Shown piece by piece: positions 46,915-55,786 of a stretch of DNA of 64,000 nucleotides. Position numbers and translations under genes: made by a program. Origin of the DNA: CBDBBY01 sp965203215 (GTDB lineage: Bacteria; Pseudomonadota; Alphaproteobacteria; Rhodobacterales; Rhodobacteraceae); the NCBI GenBank assembly GCA_965203215.1, contig CBDBBY010000001.1, forward strand, positions 434,001 through 498,000, written 5' to 3'. Position 1 is the stretch's first letter; each line of letters starts with the position of its first letter. Below the pieces are notes generated by a model. That model had not been told where the DNA came from and searched no databases. It worked only from the letters and a program-made list of their open reading frames with translations.

Positions 46915-48258
46915 TCAGTCGAGGATGATGACGTCGTCGCCCAGCTCAATCTCGAGCTCTTCGATCACCATCTCAGCGGCGTCTTGCGGGCTCATTTCGC
47001 CAGTCTCGACTGCTTGAACACCGGTATAGGTGATCGCATTGTACTGGCCGATTTTGGCGTGGTTCGGCATGAACTCGGCGCGCGACAAGAGCGGGGTCCC
47101 TGCGACCAATGCCCAACCATTTTCCTGGAATTCAGGCATGGAGACTTGACCAAACGTGATGGGGGTGTGGTTCGTGCCAACGGCATGTGCCGTGTTTGGA
47201 ACGGGCAGCGACGCCATCGCAACCAGCGTCGCGGCGAGCTCTTTGTCTTCGGTATCACCGACGATGTAGACGATCGGATGGCTGAGGTTCTTTGGTTCGC
47301 CGCCCTTTTCACCCGCAGGCGCGTGGATCCAGGTCAGTTTATCGAAATACTCTTCAGGACCAGTCAGCCCAAAGGCTTCCAACTGGGCGCCCACATTCCA
47401 GATGCCGTGAAATTTGGACAGCGCATCGCCACCACGGAAAGCGGCATGCGTGCTGTCCCAGCTATAAGACGTCATGTCCGCAGGCAGCGAGCCATTGTCC
47501 ACGCAGTATTTCAGCCAGCCGTAATAATCTTCCAGGCCCGATTTGGTGATCTGCAGCTTGGCTTCGTCTTCGTTGTAGACGTCGATGCCAAAGGAGGCCA
47601 TCGCCATCTGGAAGTCTGGACCAACGTTCGGGCGGTGCACCCAGCCGATTTTGGCCGCGCCAGCATCCACCATCTCGGCAGCTAGGTCGCAGAAGTCGAA
47701 CATGGTGAATTCGCCCGCGTCCACTGCGGCCGGCAGGCCCGCAATAAAGTCTTCCGACTTTCCGCCGGCGCGCAGGATGTCGTTGTTCAGAAAGAACATC
47801 CGGATTTCGGAATCCTGTGGGATGCCGTAGCGCTCGCCCTTGTACATGACCGAGCTCCAAAGCTCGGGGATAATATCGGCATAGAACCACGGGCTGGCTT
47901 CGATGTGCTCTTCGAGGTTCGCGGCAAAACCTGCCTCGACGAAAGAGCCGATCCATTCATGCGCCGCGACGGCGATATCAGGGGTGTCCCCCACAGAATG
48001 GGCCTTCAACAGGTCCAGAGCGTCCGCGTCAAAGCCTTTGGCGTTGGTTTCGATGAGGTTGACCTCAACACGGGTCTCAGACCCGGCGGCTTCAAACATG
48101 CGGTTCAATTGGTCGGCAGCAGCAACAATGTTGCCTGCCCGCAGCGGGCCGGAGCGGTCGGCGCGCGACCACAGATCGATTGTGACTGTTTCTGAAATTG
48201 CTGGCGCAACGGCGCACAGCAAAACAAGGCTTGCCGAAGCAAGGGCGCGAAGTGTCAT
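46915..48258 (-). CDS. ABC transporter extracellular solute-binding protein (family 1)
   Basis: 447 residues from ATG 48258 (MTLRALASASLVLLCAVAPA), with a signal peptide ending near AISET; the open frame to 48324 runs into repeat DNA and is not used. It starts TVTIDLWSRADRSGPLR, a CUT1-type binding-protein beginning, and ends in a C-terminal alpha domain. The ligand is unknown; the phosphodiesterases downstream point to a glycerophosphodiester or related phosphoester. The insertion of the IS complex 97 bp upstream may have replaced the native promoter. Confidence 0.85.
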   Translation of the reverse strand: MTLRALASASLVLLCAVAPAISETVTIDLWSRADRSGPLRAGNIVAAADQLNRMFEAAGSETRVEVNLIETNAKGFDADALDLLKAHSVGDTPDIAVAAHEWIGSFVEAGFAANLEEHIEASPWFYADIIPELWSSVMYKGERYGIPQDSEIRMFFLNNDILRAGGKSEDFIAGLPAAVDAGEFTMFDFCDLAAEMVDAGAAKIGWVHRPNVGPDFQMAMASFGIDVYNEDEAKLQITKSGLEDYYGWLKYCVDNGSLPADMTSYSWDSTHAAFRGGDALSKFHGIWNVGAQLEAFGLTGPEEYFDKLTWIHAPAGEKGGEPKNLSHPIVYIVGDTEDKELAATLVAMASLPVPNTAHAVGTNHTPITFGQVSMPEFQENGWALVAGTPLLSRAEFMPNHAKIGQYNAITYTGVQAVETGEMSPQDAAEMVIEELEIELGDDVIILD

Positions 48259-48282
48259 AGTGCTCTCCATAAAAACGGTTGG

Positions 48283-48354
48283 TAGTGTACCGAATAGTTC
48301 TGCAATTTCGATCAGGAATGTCAAGTTTTGGTTTCGGGTTCGATGCCCCTAGGG
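48283..48354 (+). repeat. Segment X, left half, at the outer edge of the IS complex
   Basis: The sequence TAGTGTACCGAATAGTTCTG and onward to GATGCCCCTAGGG matches the first part of 49765-49929. It ends exactly at the left end of IS4 copy 1. Its missing right half lies beyond IS4 copy 2 at 58213-58310, so the complex interrupts one copy of segment X. Confidence 0.75.
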
Positions 48355-49762
48355 CTACCATGTCACGATAAAAAGCGCTGGACAACGCGTTTCCGGCGGT
48401 GCAACCGATTCGGCCATGGCACAGTCCCAGATCAGCCGCGTCTTGCGCGGAGCGACGGAGCGCGAGCGGGTCGCCGCGATTCTGTCGCAAGAGCGGTTCG
48501 GCAGCCGCCGGGCCTTCGGGCGCCGGATCTGCCGGGAGTTCTCGTTTTTCGACGCCGCCGGCCGGCTTCAGGTGTCGGGGTGCCTGAAGGCGCTTTCGAC
48601 GCTGACCGGGGAGGATCCGGGGATCGTCCTGCCGCCGCCGGCCGCCGAGGCGGTCGACCGGACGCCGCGCCTGCTTCCGGACGGGGTCGAGGAGCCGGTC
48701 GGCGTTCCGCCGCATCCCTCGCAAATCCGCGGCCTCGAGATCACGGCCGCGTCGTCGGCGTCGGACCGCGCCTTGTGGAACACGCTGATCGCGCGCGAGC
48801 ATCCTCGCGGGCTGGCGACCTTCGCCGGCTGCCAGGTCCGCTACCTGTTCGGCTCGGAGCACGGCTGGCTCGGCGCGGCGGGAGCATCTCGACCGGGTGG
48901 TCTGCCTGAGCCGCTTCCTGGTCCGCCCGTCGGCGAGACGGCCGGGCGCGGCCGGCAGGACGCCGCGAGGCGGTTCCCGGAGACGGCGAAGGCGGTGTTC
49001 ATGCGTCCGCTCGACCCCGGCTGGCGCCGGAGGCTCGGGGTGCCGCATGTCGAGCACGCGCCGGCCCTGGAGCCGGGCGAGGGGCTGAGCGCGGCGGAGT
49101 GGGCGGAGAACGAGTTCGGAGGGGCTCCCTTGGGCGACAAGCGTCTTTCGGCGCGGCTGGCGGAGAGCGCCGATCTTCTCGGGGCGGTTCCGGGCCGCAA
49201 GATCAACGCGAACAGCGCGAGCGACCGCACGGCGATCAACGCGTTCTACCGGCTGATCGAGATGCCGGCGGACTCGGCGGTCAAGGTGCGGTCCATCCTC
49301 GCGCCGCACCGCGAGCGCAGCATCCGCAGGATCCGCGGCCAAGGCACGGTTCTGGCGATCCAGGACGGGACCGGCCTGAGTTTCGCCACCCGTCCGGGCT
49401 GCGAGGGGCTCGAGGTGGTCGGCGCGAACCGGACCGGAGCGAAGAGCCTCGGGCTGCACCTGCACGCGACGCTGGCGGTGACGGAGTCGGGCCTGCCGCT
49501 CGGCGTCCTTCGGCTGGGCTTCGATTCGACGAAAGCCCGCCCGCCGGAGGCCATGGAGCGGCGGAGGACCAGGCGGTGGCTGGACGGCTTCGCCGACACC
49601 GCCAAGGCGGTCCGCGAAGTCAGCCGCGGAACCCGCGTGGTCGCGGTGTGCGACCGGGAGGCGGACTGCTTCGAGATGTTCGACGCACAGCGGCGCGATC
49701 CGCGGGTGGATCTGCTGGTCCGGGCCAGGCACGACCGGTCGCTCGGCCCGCGCCGGCCGAAG

Positions 49763-49929
49763 AGTAGTGTGCCGTTAGTTCTGCAATTTCGATCGGGAAT
49801 GTCAAGACTTGGTTTCGGGTTCGATGCCCCTCGGGCGAAGCCGGAGGCATGAATTCGTCTTTCCGCATTTCGGATCCGGCCGCGAAGGGCGGACGCGGCC
49901 CCGCGCCGAGGCCACGCCGGCCCGCCGCC
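49763..49929 (+). repeat. Segment X, uninterrupted copy inside IS4 copy 1
   Basis: About 165 bases replacing about 180 bases of transposase sequence (positions equivalent to 57428-57607). Here the junction reads GATGCCCCTCGGGCGAAGCC without any insertion, showing what the target looked like before the composite entered the other copy. Origin unknown; no gene fits it. Confidence 0.7.
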
Positions 49930-50293
49930 GCGGAGCCGGCGGCCGTGTCCGCGGTGCATGTCGTCGAGACCGCGCCGCCCGACGGAGAGGGCCCGACGGA
50001 GTGGCGGCTGCTGACCACGCTCGACGTCCGGACCGCCAAGGACGCGGCCGAGATCGTCGGCTACTGCCTCCAGAGATGGAGGATCGAGGATTTCTTCCGC
50101 GTGCTCAAATCCGGATGCCGGACCGAGTTCCTGCTGTTCCGCACCGCCGACCGGCTGCAGAGGGCGGTCGCCGTCAACGCCGTCATCGCCTGGCGAATCA
50201 TGGTGATGACCCTGCTGTCAATGCTAAAGTAAAATTCCCCAGAAGTGCTAAAGTAAAATTCCCCAGTTTTTGGTGTTTTGGCGGCGAGCCAGC

Positions 50294-51130
50294 TCAGTCG
50301 TCGGTTCGCGTCTCCTTTTTGGGCCGCCCTCGTTTTTTCGGGGGCGGCGGCGGGGTGATTGGCGCATTCGTTCGGACGTGTTCGGGAATGAGGTCGGCGT
50401 GTTTTCTGAGCCGGTAGCTTGCGCCTTCGATTCGGACGACGACGGCGTGGTGGAGGAGCCGGTCGAGGAGGGCCGTCGCGACGACGGGGTCGCCGAAGAT
50501 GTCGCCCCATTCGGCGAAGCTTCTGTTCGAGGTGAGGATCATCGCGCCTTTTTCGTATCTGGCATTTACGATTTGGAAGAACAGGCTTGCGCCGCCCTGC
50601 GTGATGGGCAGGTATCCGATTTCGTCGACGATGAGCAGCGCGGCCCGCGCGAAGAAGCGGATTTTTTCGGCGAGCTGGCCTTGCCGTTCGGCTTTCGCGA
50701 GGTTTTCGGTGAGTTCCGCGAGCGTCGTTTTGTAGACGCTCTTTCCGGCTTTGACGGCGGCGACGCCGAGTGCGGTCGCGAGGTGGCTTTTTCCGGTTCC
50801 GGGCGGTCCGAGGAAGTGGACGGTTTCGCGTCTCCGGATGAAGTCGAGCTGGGCCAGCGCGGCGATTCTCTCCCGGTCGAGCGAGGGCTGGAATGCGAAG
50901 TCGAAGCTTTCGACCGTTTTGGCGGGGAGGAGTTTCGCGGTTCGCAATGCGATGTCGATTCGTCTTGTTTCGCGCAGGGCGTATTCTTCGCTGAGGAGGG
51001 CGTCGATGGCTTCGACGGCCGTGAGCTCGCCCTGCTCGAGGCGCCGCAGCGTGGGGCTAAGCGCTTCGAGCGCCCGGGGCATTTTCAGTCCGACCAGGGC
51101 GGCGCTGATGCGGTCGACGAGTTCGGTCAT
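50294..51130 (-). CDS. istB: IS21-family helper ATPase IstB
   Basis: 278 residues. AAA+ ATPase with Walker A FLGPPGTGKSHLATAL and Walker B LLIVDEIGYLPI; it selects the target and activates IstA. C-terminal basic tail KKRGRPKKETRT. It overlaps the istA stop by 4 bp, the usual coupling. Intact. Confidence 0.92.
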   Translation of the reverse strand: MTELVDRISAALVGLKMPRALEALSPTLRRLEQGELTAVEAIDALLSEEYALRETRRIDIALRTAKLLPAKTVESFDFAFQPSLDRERIAALAQLDFIRRRETVHFLGPPGTGKSHLATALGVAAVKAGKSVYKTTLAELTENLAKAERQGQLAEKIRFFARAALLIVDEIGYLPITQGGASLFFQIVNARYEKGAMILTSNRSFAEWGDIFGDPVVATALLDRLLHHAVVVRIEGASYRLRKHADLIPEHVRTNAPITPPPPPKKRGRPKKETRTDD

Positions 51131-52359
51131 TGGCGCACTCCCTGCCGCTCGAGGCGGCGTCCGACGGCGTCGTAGAAGGCCAGGGACCGTTTCGGCGCGT
51201 CCTCGAGCTGGGTCGGATCCGGACGCGGCGGAGGCGGCCTGCGGTGGCCGGGATCGACCCTGCGGCGGTTCCGGCCTTCAAGGATCGGATGCCGCGCGAT
51301 CAGCGTCCTATCCTCGAAGATCCGCACTTCGGCGGGATGCCGCTGCACCTCCAGCACGCGCTTTCGTGCGGCGTCGGGCACCGAATAGAGGTTTCCGCCG
51401 ACCGAGACCATTCCGTCGCGGCTGACGCGCCGCTCGACTGTCAGGACCGCGTCGTAGGGATGCGCGGGAAGCGGGATCAAAGCGGGTCGCTCTTCGGCCA
51501 GCGCTTCGTCGACGATCCGGCCGGTGGTGGCGTGGACGCGCGGATTGGCGATCTCGCGACGCCATTTGTCGAATTGCGCGTTGAGATCGTCAAGGCTGCG
51601 GAAGGTCCGGTCGAGGAAGAAGTCCTGCCGGATGTATCGGAACGGGCGCTCGACCTTGCCCTTGGTTTTCGCCCGATAGGCTTTGCAGGCCCTCGGCGCC
51701 GATCCGTAATGGTCGAGCAAGGCGACCAGCGACGGGTTGTAGATCACGGACCGGTCGGCATCCTCGCCGAGGACGGCGGTCTTCATCCGATCGTAGAGCA
51801 CTTCGCGCGGCGCCCCTCCGCAGGCGTCGAACGCCGACACATGGCATCTCAGCACCGTTTCGAGCGTCTGGTCGGCGCAGAACCGTCCCCACAGCCACCG
51901 GCTGCATCCGAGGACGAACGAGAACAGGTGGACTTTCCGGACGACGCCGGGCTCGTCGGCGTATTCGGTTTTGAATTCGGCGAAGTCGACCTGGGCCTGC
52001 TCGCCGGGCTTGGTCTCGAAGCGGCGCTCGAACCCTGGCGCCTCGTCCGGCCGGATCGCGCGGAGATAGGCGGTCACCGCGGCATAGCCGCCTTCGTAGC
52101 CGCGCTCCCGGATTTGCCGGAACAGACGGCGTCCGGACAGATCCGGGCAGTTCCCGATCTTTTCCGCGAGATAGCCCTCGTACGGCTCCAGGAGCCGGGG
52201 CCGAGGCTTCCGCGGCGAATAGGCCGGAGCCGCGAGACCCCGGTCCAGCAGTTTGCGGACCGTCTTCCGGTCCAGGCCCGTCCGCCGCGCGATCGCGCTG
52301 ATCGAAAGGCCTTCCCGTTTCAGTTCTTGCAACATGACAATCTTCTCCAGTTTGATCAC
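51127..52359 (-). CDS. istA: IS21-family transposase IstA
   Basis: 410 residues from GTG 52359 (VIKLEKIVMLQELKREGLS); an upstream ATG at 52425 is possible. HTH ISAIARRTGLDRKTVRKLL, integrase core with QAQVDFAEFKTEY for the first Asp, CGGAPREVLYDRMKTAV for the second, and KGKVERPFRYIRQDF for the Glu. Intact, so it may be active. Confidence 0.92.
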   Translation of the reverse strand: MIKLEKIVMLQELKREGLSISAIARRTGLDRKTVRKLLDRGLAAPAYSPRKPRPRLLEPYEGYLAEKIGNCPDLSGRRLFRQIRERGYEGGYAAVTAYLRAIRPDEAPGFERRFETKPGEQAQVDFAEFKTEYADEPGVVRKVHLFSFVLGCSRWLWGRFCADQTLETVLRCHVSAFDACGGAPREVLYDRMKTAVLGEDADRSVIYNPSLVALLDHYGSAPRACKAYRAKTKGKVERPFRYIRQDFFLDRTFRSLDDLNAQFDKWRREIANPRVHATTGRIVDEALAEERPALIPLPAHPYDAVLTVERRVSRDGMVSVGGNLYSVPDAARKRVLEVQRHPAEVRIFEDRTLIARHPILEGRNRRRVDPGHRRPPPPRPDPTQLEDAPKRSLAFYDAVGRRLERQGVRQ

Positions 52360-52830
52360 CCGACCCGAGCCTCCTTCGGCAAAAAATCGGATGGGATTTT
52401 GGACTGCTTTCGTTCCGGGGGGCATGCCCCCCGGAACGAATTCGCAGCCCCCTGACTGGGGAATTTTACTTTAGCGCTTTTGGGGAGTTTTAACTTAGTA
52501 GTGACACCTGCTCGGCCGCCAGGTCCCCGACTGCGGACCGGAGATGATGTTCACCGGCCACGAGCTGGACTTCCTCGCAAGCTACGCCGACGAGCACGGC
52601 CTGTCCGCGCCGGACCGGCTGGGAGACGCCGTCCGGCTCGTCGCCCATCTCGGCGGACACCGCGCCCGCAAGCACGATCCGGACCCCGGGCACCAAGTCA
52701 TGTGGCACGGCCAGACAAGGCTGGGAAGCGCGGCGATGGGCCACCGGATCGGCTTCAAGGCCGGCAAAAGGCACGCCCTCCGGGAGGACGGCAGCGCTGT
52801 CGCGATGCATGACTTGTCATGACTCGGTAG

Positions 52831-52927
52831 GGCTAGCCGCTGGGCGAAGCCACGCGGCAAACTAAGGGAACGCCTTCGACGGCATTAGAAAAGCCCCGCC
52901 TTGCGGCAGGGCTTTCAACTTTTATCA
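52831..52927 (+). other. Cargo left flank
   Basis: Short stretch between IS4 copy 1 and the lipoprotein stop. It holds the direct repeat GGCTAGCC and the lipoprotein terminator. Confidence 0.6.
52889..52918 (-). terminator. Rho-independent terminator of the lipoprotein gene
   Basis: On the minus strand a GC-rich stem, GCCCTGCC with GGCGGGGC around a GCAA loop, is followed by TTTT, about 10 bases after the lipoprotein stop at 52928. Confidence 0.85.
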
Positions 52928-55640
52928 CTACTGTTTTGCCACAAACCCGCCAACTACTGCACCATCTTCATCCGGGTTGCACCGTTGTCGGCAGCCGCCT
53001 GAAAACTGTTTAGCAAATACTCCGGTCGCTTCCTGCCCTTGCCGCCCGTAAAAGTAACCTCCAACATAGTCTCGAGTGTCCGCAGTATTTCCTTCAAAGA
53101 AGCCTCCGTTACTATCCACGCTAACTGAATTCCACCTAAAACTAGAAGGTCCCTCATATGTGAGGCCATTGGCAAGAGTTCTATCGTTGAACGGGGGTCG
53201 CTGCGTTAGGTTGGTAATTGCAATGTCAACCGAATTTCTGGAGCTTGAATAGGTCACGGTAACGTCGCCAACCAACGCCGCGCCGGACATGATTTCATCT
53301 GCTGTCGCTGCACCGCGCCACGTGCCATTACTTGGAGGTCGAGCATTAAAACGGCTCCCGAATGCCGCCGCAAATGCTGATCCTTCGCAATATCTCATGT
53401 CCGTCACGCTCCATCCGCCGCTGGCGCGCAATGAAGCACCTTCTCGACAGGCAAGATGGGTGTCTGTGAGGTATGCGCTGTATTGCCCACGCCCGAACAC
53501 GTCCCTAAGAAACTCGGCGCCGGTTCCAGTGTTGTAGCCACGCGGGGATTGCCCCCAAAGACGAAAGCCGCTTCTACTAAGGGCCCCGCCGGTAACATCG
53601 AATCTTTCGCCTGAGCTGCTTGGCGCGGATGAATCAATGAAAGTTTCGATGCCGTTACGATTCCACCAGCTTGCATAGCCGTCGGCTGAAAGGTGTCTAT
53701 TGCGGTTGTCAGAAACGACATATCGGTCGATCAAATTTTGACGTCTCGAAAGAGGGTAGACTGATACGTGACCGGTGTCAGTGGTTATTTGAAATGTGGG
53801 GAATGCCGTAGGTCGATGCGGGTCGCTTAATGCGCCGCTGGGAGGGGCGGCCATCCAGTTCTGATATGTTAGCGTCATTGCAGTTGTATTGACGGGAACA
53901 TTTACCGGCCGTTCCGCTCGGCTTCCGCCCGAACCGCTTCCGCCCGAACCTAAGTCCCCGATTGCGGCCCGCGTTTGTCGAGTCGCCAACCACCCGCCAA
54001 TTATGTAATCACGTTCAAACACTCCGGCTGATTCTTCTGCATTGGGGCCGTAAAAATCCCCGTCAATATATCCTAGTTCGGGGTGCAGTCTTGTGCCGCG
54101 TCTGTCATTGTCATAACCCGTAATGTAAAAAGACGCATCATTATTCACTCGCAAACCACGCCACTCAAACCTTTTGTCGATAGAAGTACTGCTTTTATCC
54201 ACAGTTTGCGTACTTGAGTCGTAACTCGCACGGATTCTCTCCAATTCGGAAATTACGACATCAATTGTGCTGGCCGCAAAGTTATAATTAAGTTCTATAT
54301 CGCCTTCTACATGTGTAGTCAAAAGCCCCCTTAGCTCCTGTCCAACCACTGCCCCTTGCCAAACAGCGCTACCGCTTGGTCTACCATCATGCAGTTGTCC
54401 CATTGCCGCCGCATAAAAACCCCTACCGGTGCCGCTGTGTGTGCCGCTTGTGTAATCGCCGGGACCCCAAGCCGTGTAGGCTAGACTGTATCGCCCCAAC
54501 CCTGCCACTGGAGAACCGAAACCATCGTCGGTATAATCGCTATCTTGCGTGCCAAAAAACGTAGTTCCCGCCGGGGCGTGAGGATGATCAAAAGGAATGT
54601 CAAGAGCATCATCAAGGAATGCTTCATGATATTCCACCCCAAAATCGGTAATAAGGTAAACTCCAAATCTTGGATTGTAACTTGTTCCGTCAATCTCAAT
54701 ACCTTCCAATGTTTCGCACACATTTCCGCGCGGAGGTACGCCGGGACAAACTACGGGTCTTCTATAAATATCTTCGGGTGAGACATCCTCACCATTTTCG
54801 CCAACATTATCATAGGATGGAAGACCGCTATTCAAACTTCCTGCCGCGTCGGCGAAATCCGTCATTTCAATGTGTACAATACCGCTTAAACCTTTTACTT
54901 CACCGGGTAGCGTTGAACCGGGTGGCGTTTCGGGTGGCGTTAGAATTGCTGCGAGGGCGGGGAGTTGCGCGGTTCTGTAGTTCCGCGCCCTAGTGAGAGC
55001 GGTTTGCGTGGTCTCCAAAGCGGTGTCCACCGCTTCACGAACGCCGATCACGCTTCGCTCTATTGCCCTCACAGCGCGGCGGGCGTCGTCGATTCGGACG
55101 GAGGTTCTTTCCGCTCTCGCGCGGGCCATGGCCTTTTCCGCCGCAGCGACTGCGGCGTTGTGCCTTTCCGCCGCGGCGCGGTATTGAAGATACTCGAAGA
55201 GGGTTAGTCGTCGTCCACTCGTCCACGTTATCCTTATCTGAAGGGTTGCGGCAGGTTTCACTGTGGCCAAAGAGGCGGGGGTGATGGGCTGCAGTCCGTC
55301 GAGAATGGCTGTTTGCTCGGTTTGGTAGGTCTGCACGTCGGCCTCGACCGTTCGCAGGGTGGCACTGTCCGCTTCCACTGTTTCCACCGCTGCCGATGCC
55401 GTTTCCACCGCCGCATCCAGAGCGCGGCGGGCGGCTTCGACAGCGGCGGCGGTCTTGGCCGAATTCGCGGCGGCCACGGCGTTTTCCGCAGCGGTCAACG
55501 CCGCCGCGGGCGTTTGCGTTCCGCCGGAAGGCGATTGCTCGGCGGGCGATGAACTTGCGCCGCCACCCCCCCCCGCCGCCGCAGCCGGAAAGCGCAATGG
55601 GCAAACAGGCCACGAGCGCTAGTAGCAATTTCCTATGCAT
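52928..55640 (-). CDS. TbpB-like surface lipoprotein, currently out of frame at a G9 tract
   Basis: Start ATG 55640 (MHRKLLLALVACLPIALSGC) gives a lipoprotein signal with lipobox ALSGC. Immediately after the Cys comes a run of nine G, and the long frame (to 52928) is in a different phase. Loss of one G or gain of two joins them into about 900 residues. An alanine-rich helical region (about 200 residues) comes first. Two TbpB-like handle/barrel units then follow, each ending in a typical closing motif: GDFYGPNAEESAGVFERDYI and VGGYFYGRQGQEATGVFAKQ. The family binds host or environmental iron proteins or other ligands at the surface; the ligand is unknown. Carried as cargo between IS4 copies. 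Confidence 0.78.
55566..55574 (-). repeat. Homopolymer G9 tract in the lipoprotein gene
   Basis: Nine C on the plus strand (G on the coding strand), directly after the lipobox cysteine codon. Its length sets whether the signal peptide and the main frame join; G8 or G11 would be in frame. A typical site for slipped-strand phase variation. Confidence 0.75.
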
Positions 55641-55786
55641 GGATTTGATTCCTCCCTGTTGGTTGTTGACCAAAGTTGAAGCCGTTCGAGGCAGATTGCG
55701 GCAACTGCAAGCAAACCTCCCCGTTCGCCAATTTCTTCCGGCCGTGTTTCATTCTTAGAAGTTGATTCGTTTCGCGAAGGCTAGCG

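Larger units (their letters stand above)
50216..52506 (-). mobile_element. IS21-family insertion sequence, complete
   Basis: Ends TGTCAATGCTAAAG at 50216 and, reversed, TGTCACTACTAAG at 52506; flanked by CCTGC on both sides (50211-50215 and 52507-52511). The inner repeats GCTAAAGTAAAATTCCCCAG occur twice at the left and once, reversed, at the right, as expected for IstA binding sites. 2291 bp. It carries istA and istB on the minus strand. Confidence 0.9.
48416..52822 (+). pseudogene. DruA-IS4 fusion transposase, broken copy
   Basis: It begins MAQSQISRVLRGATERERVA like the intact copy. The first deletion (71 bp near 48882) and the second (163 bp near 48935) remove most of the DruA-like domain but together keep the frame. 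From 49763 to 49929 a piece of the catalytic region is replaced by segment X, bringing stops. The DDE end (YCLQRWRIEDFFRVLKSG) continues to 50215, where IS21 splits it, and the last part resumes at 52507 (LLGRQVPDCGPEMMFTG) to the stop at 52822. Not functional. Confidence 0.85.
48355..52830 (+). mobile_element. IS4-type element copy 1, degraded and interrupted
   Basis: Left end CTACCATGTCACGATAAAAA at 48355 and right end GACTCGGTAG at 52830 match copy 2. Compared with copy 2 it has a 71-bp and a 163-bp deletion, a replaced stretch (49763-49929) and an IS21 element (50216-52506). Confidence 0.85.
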
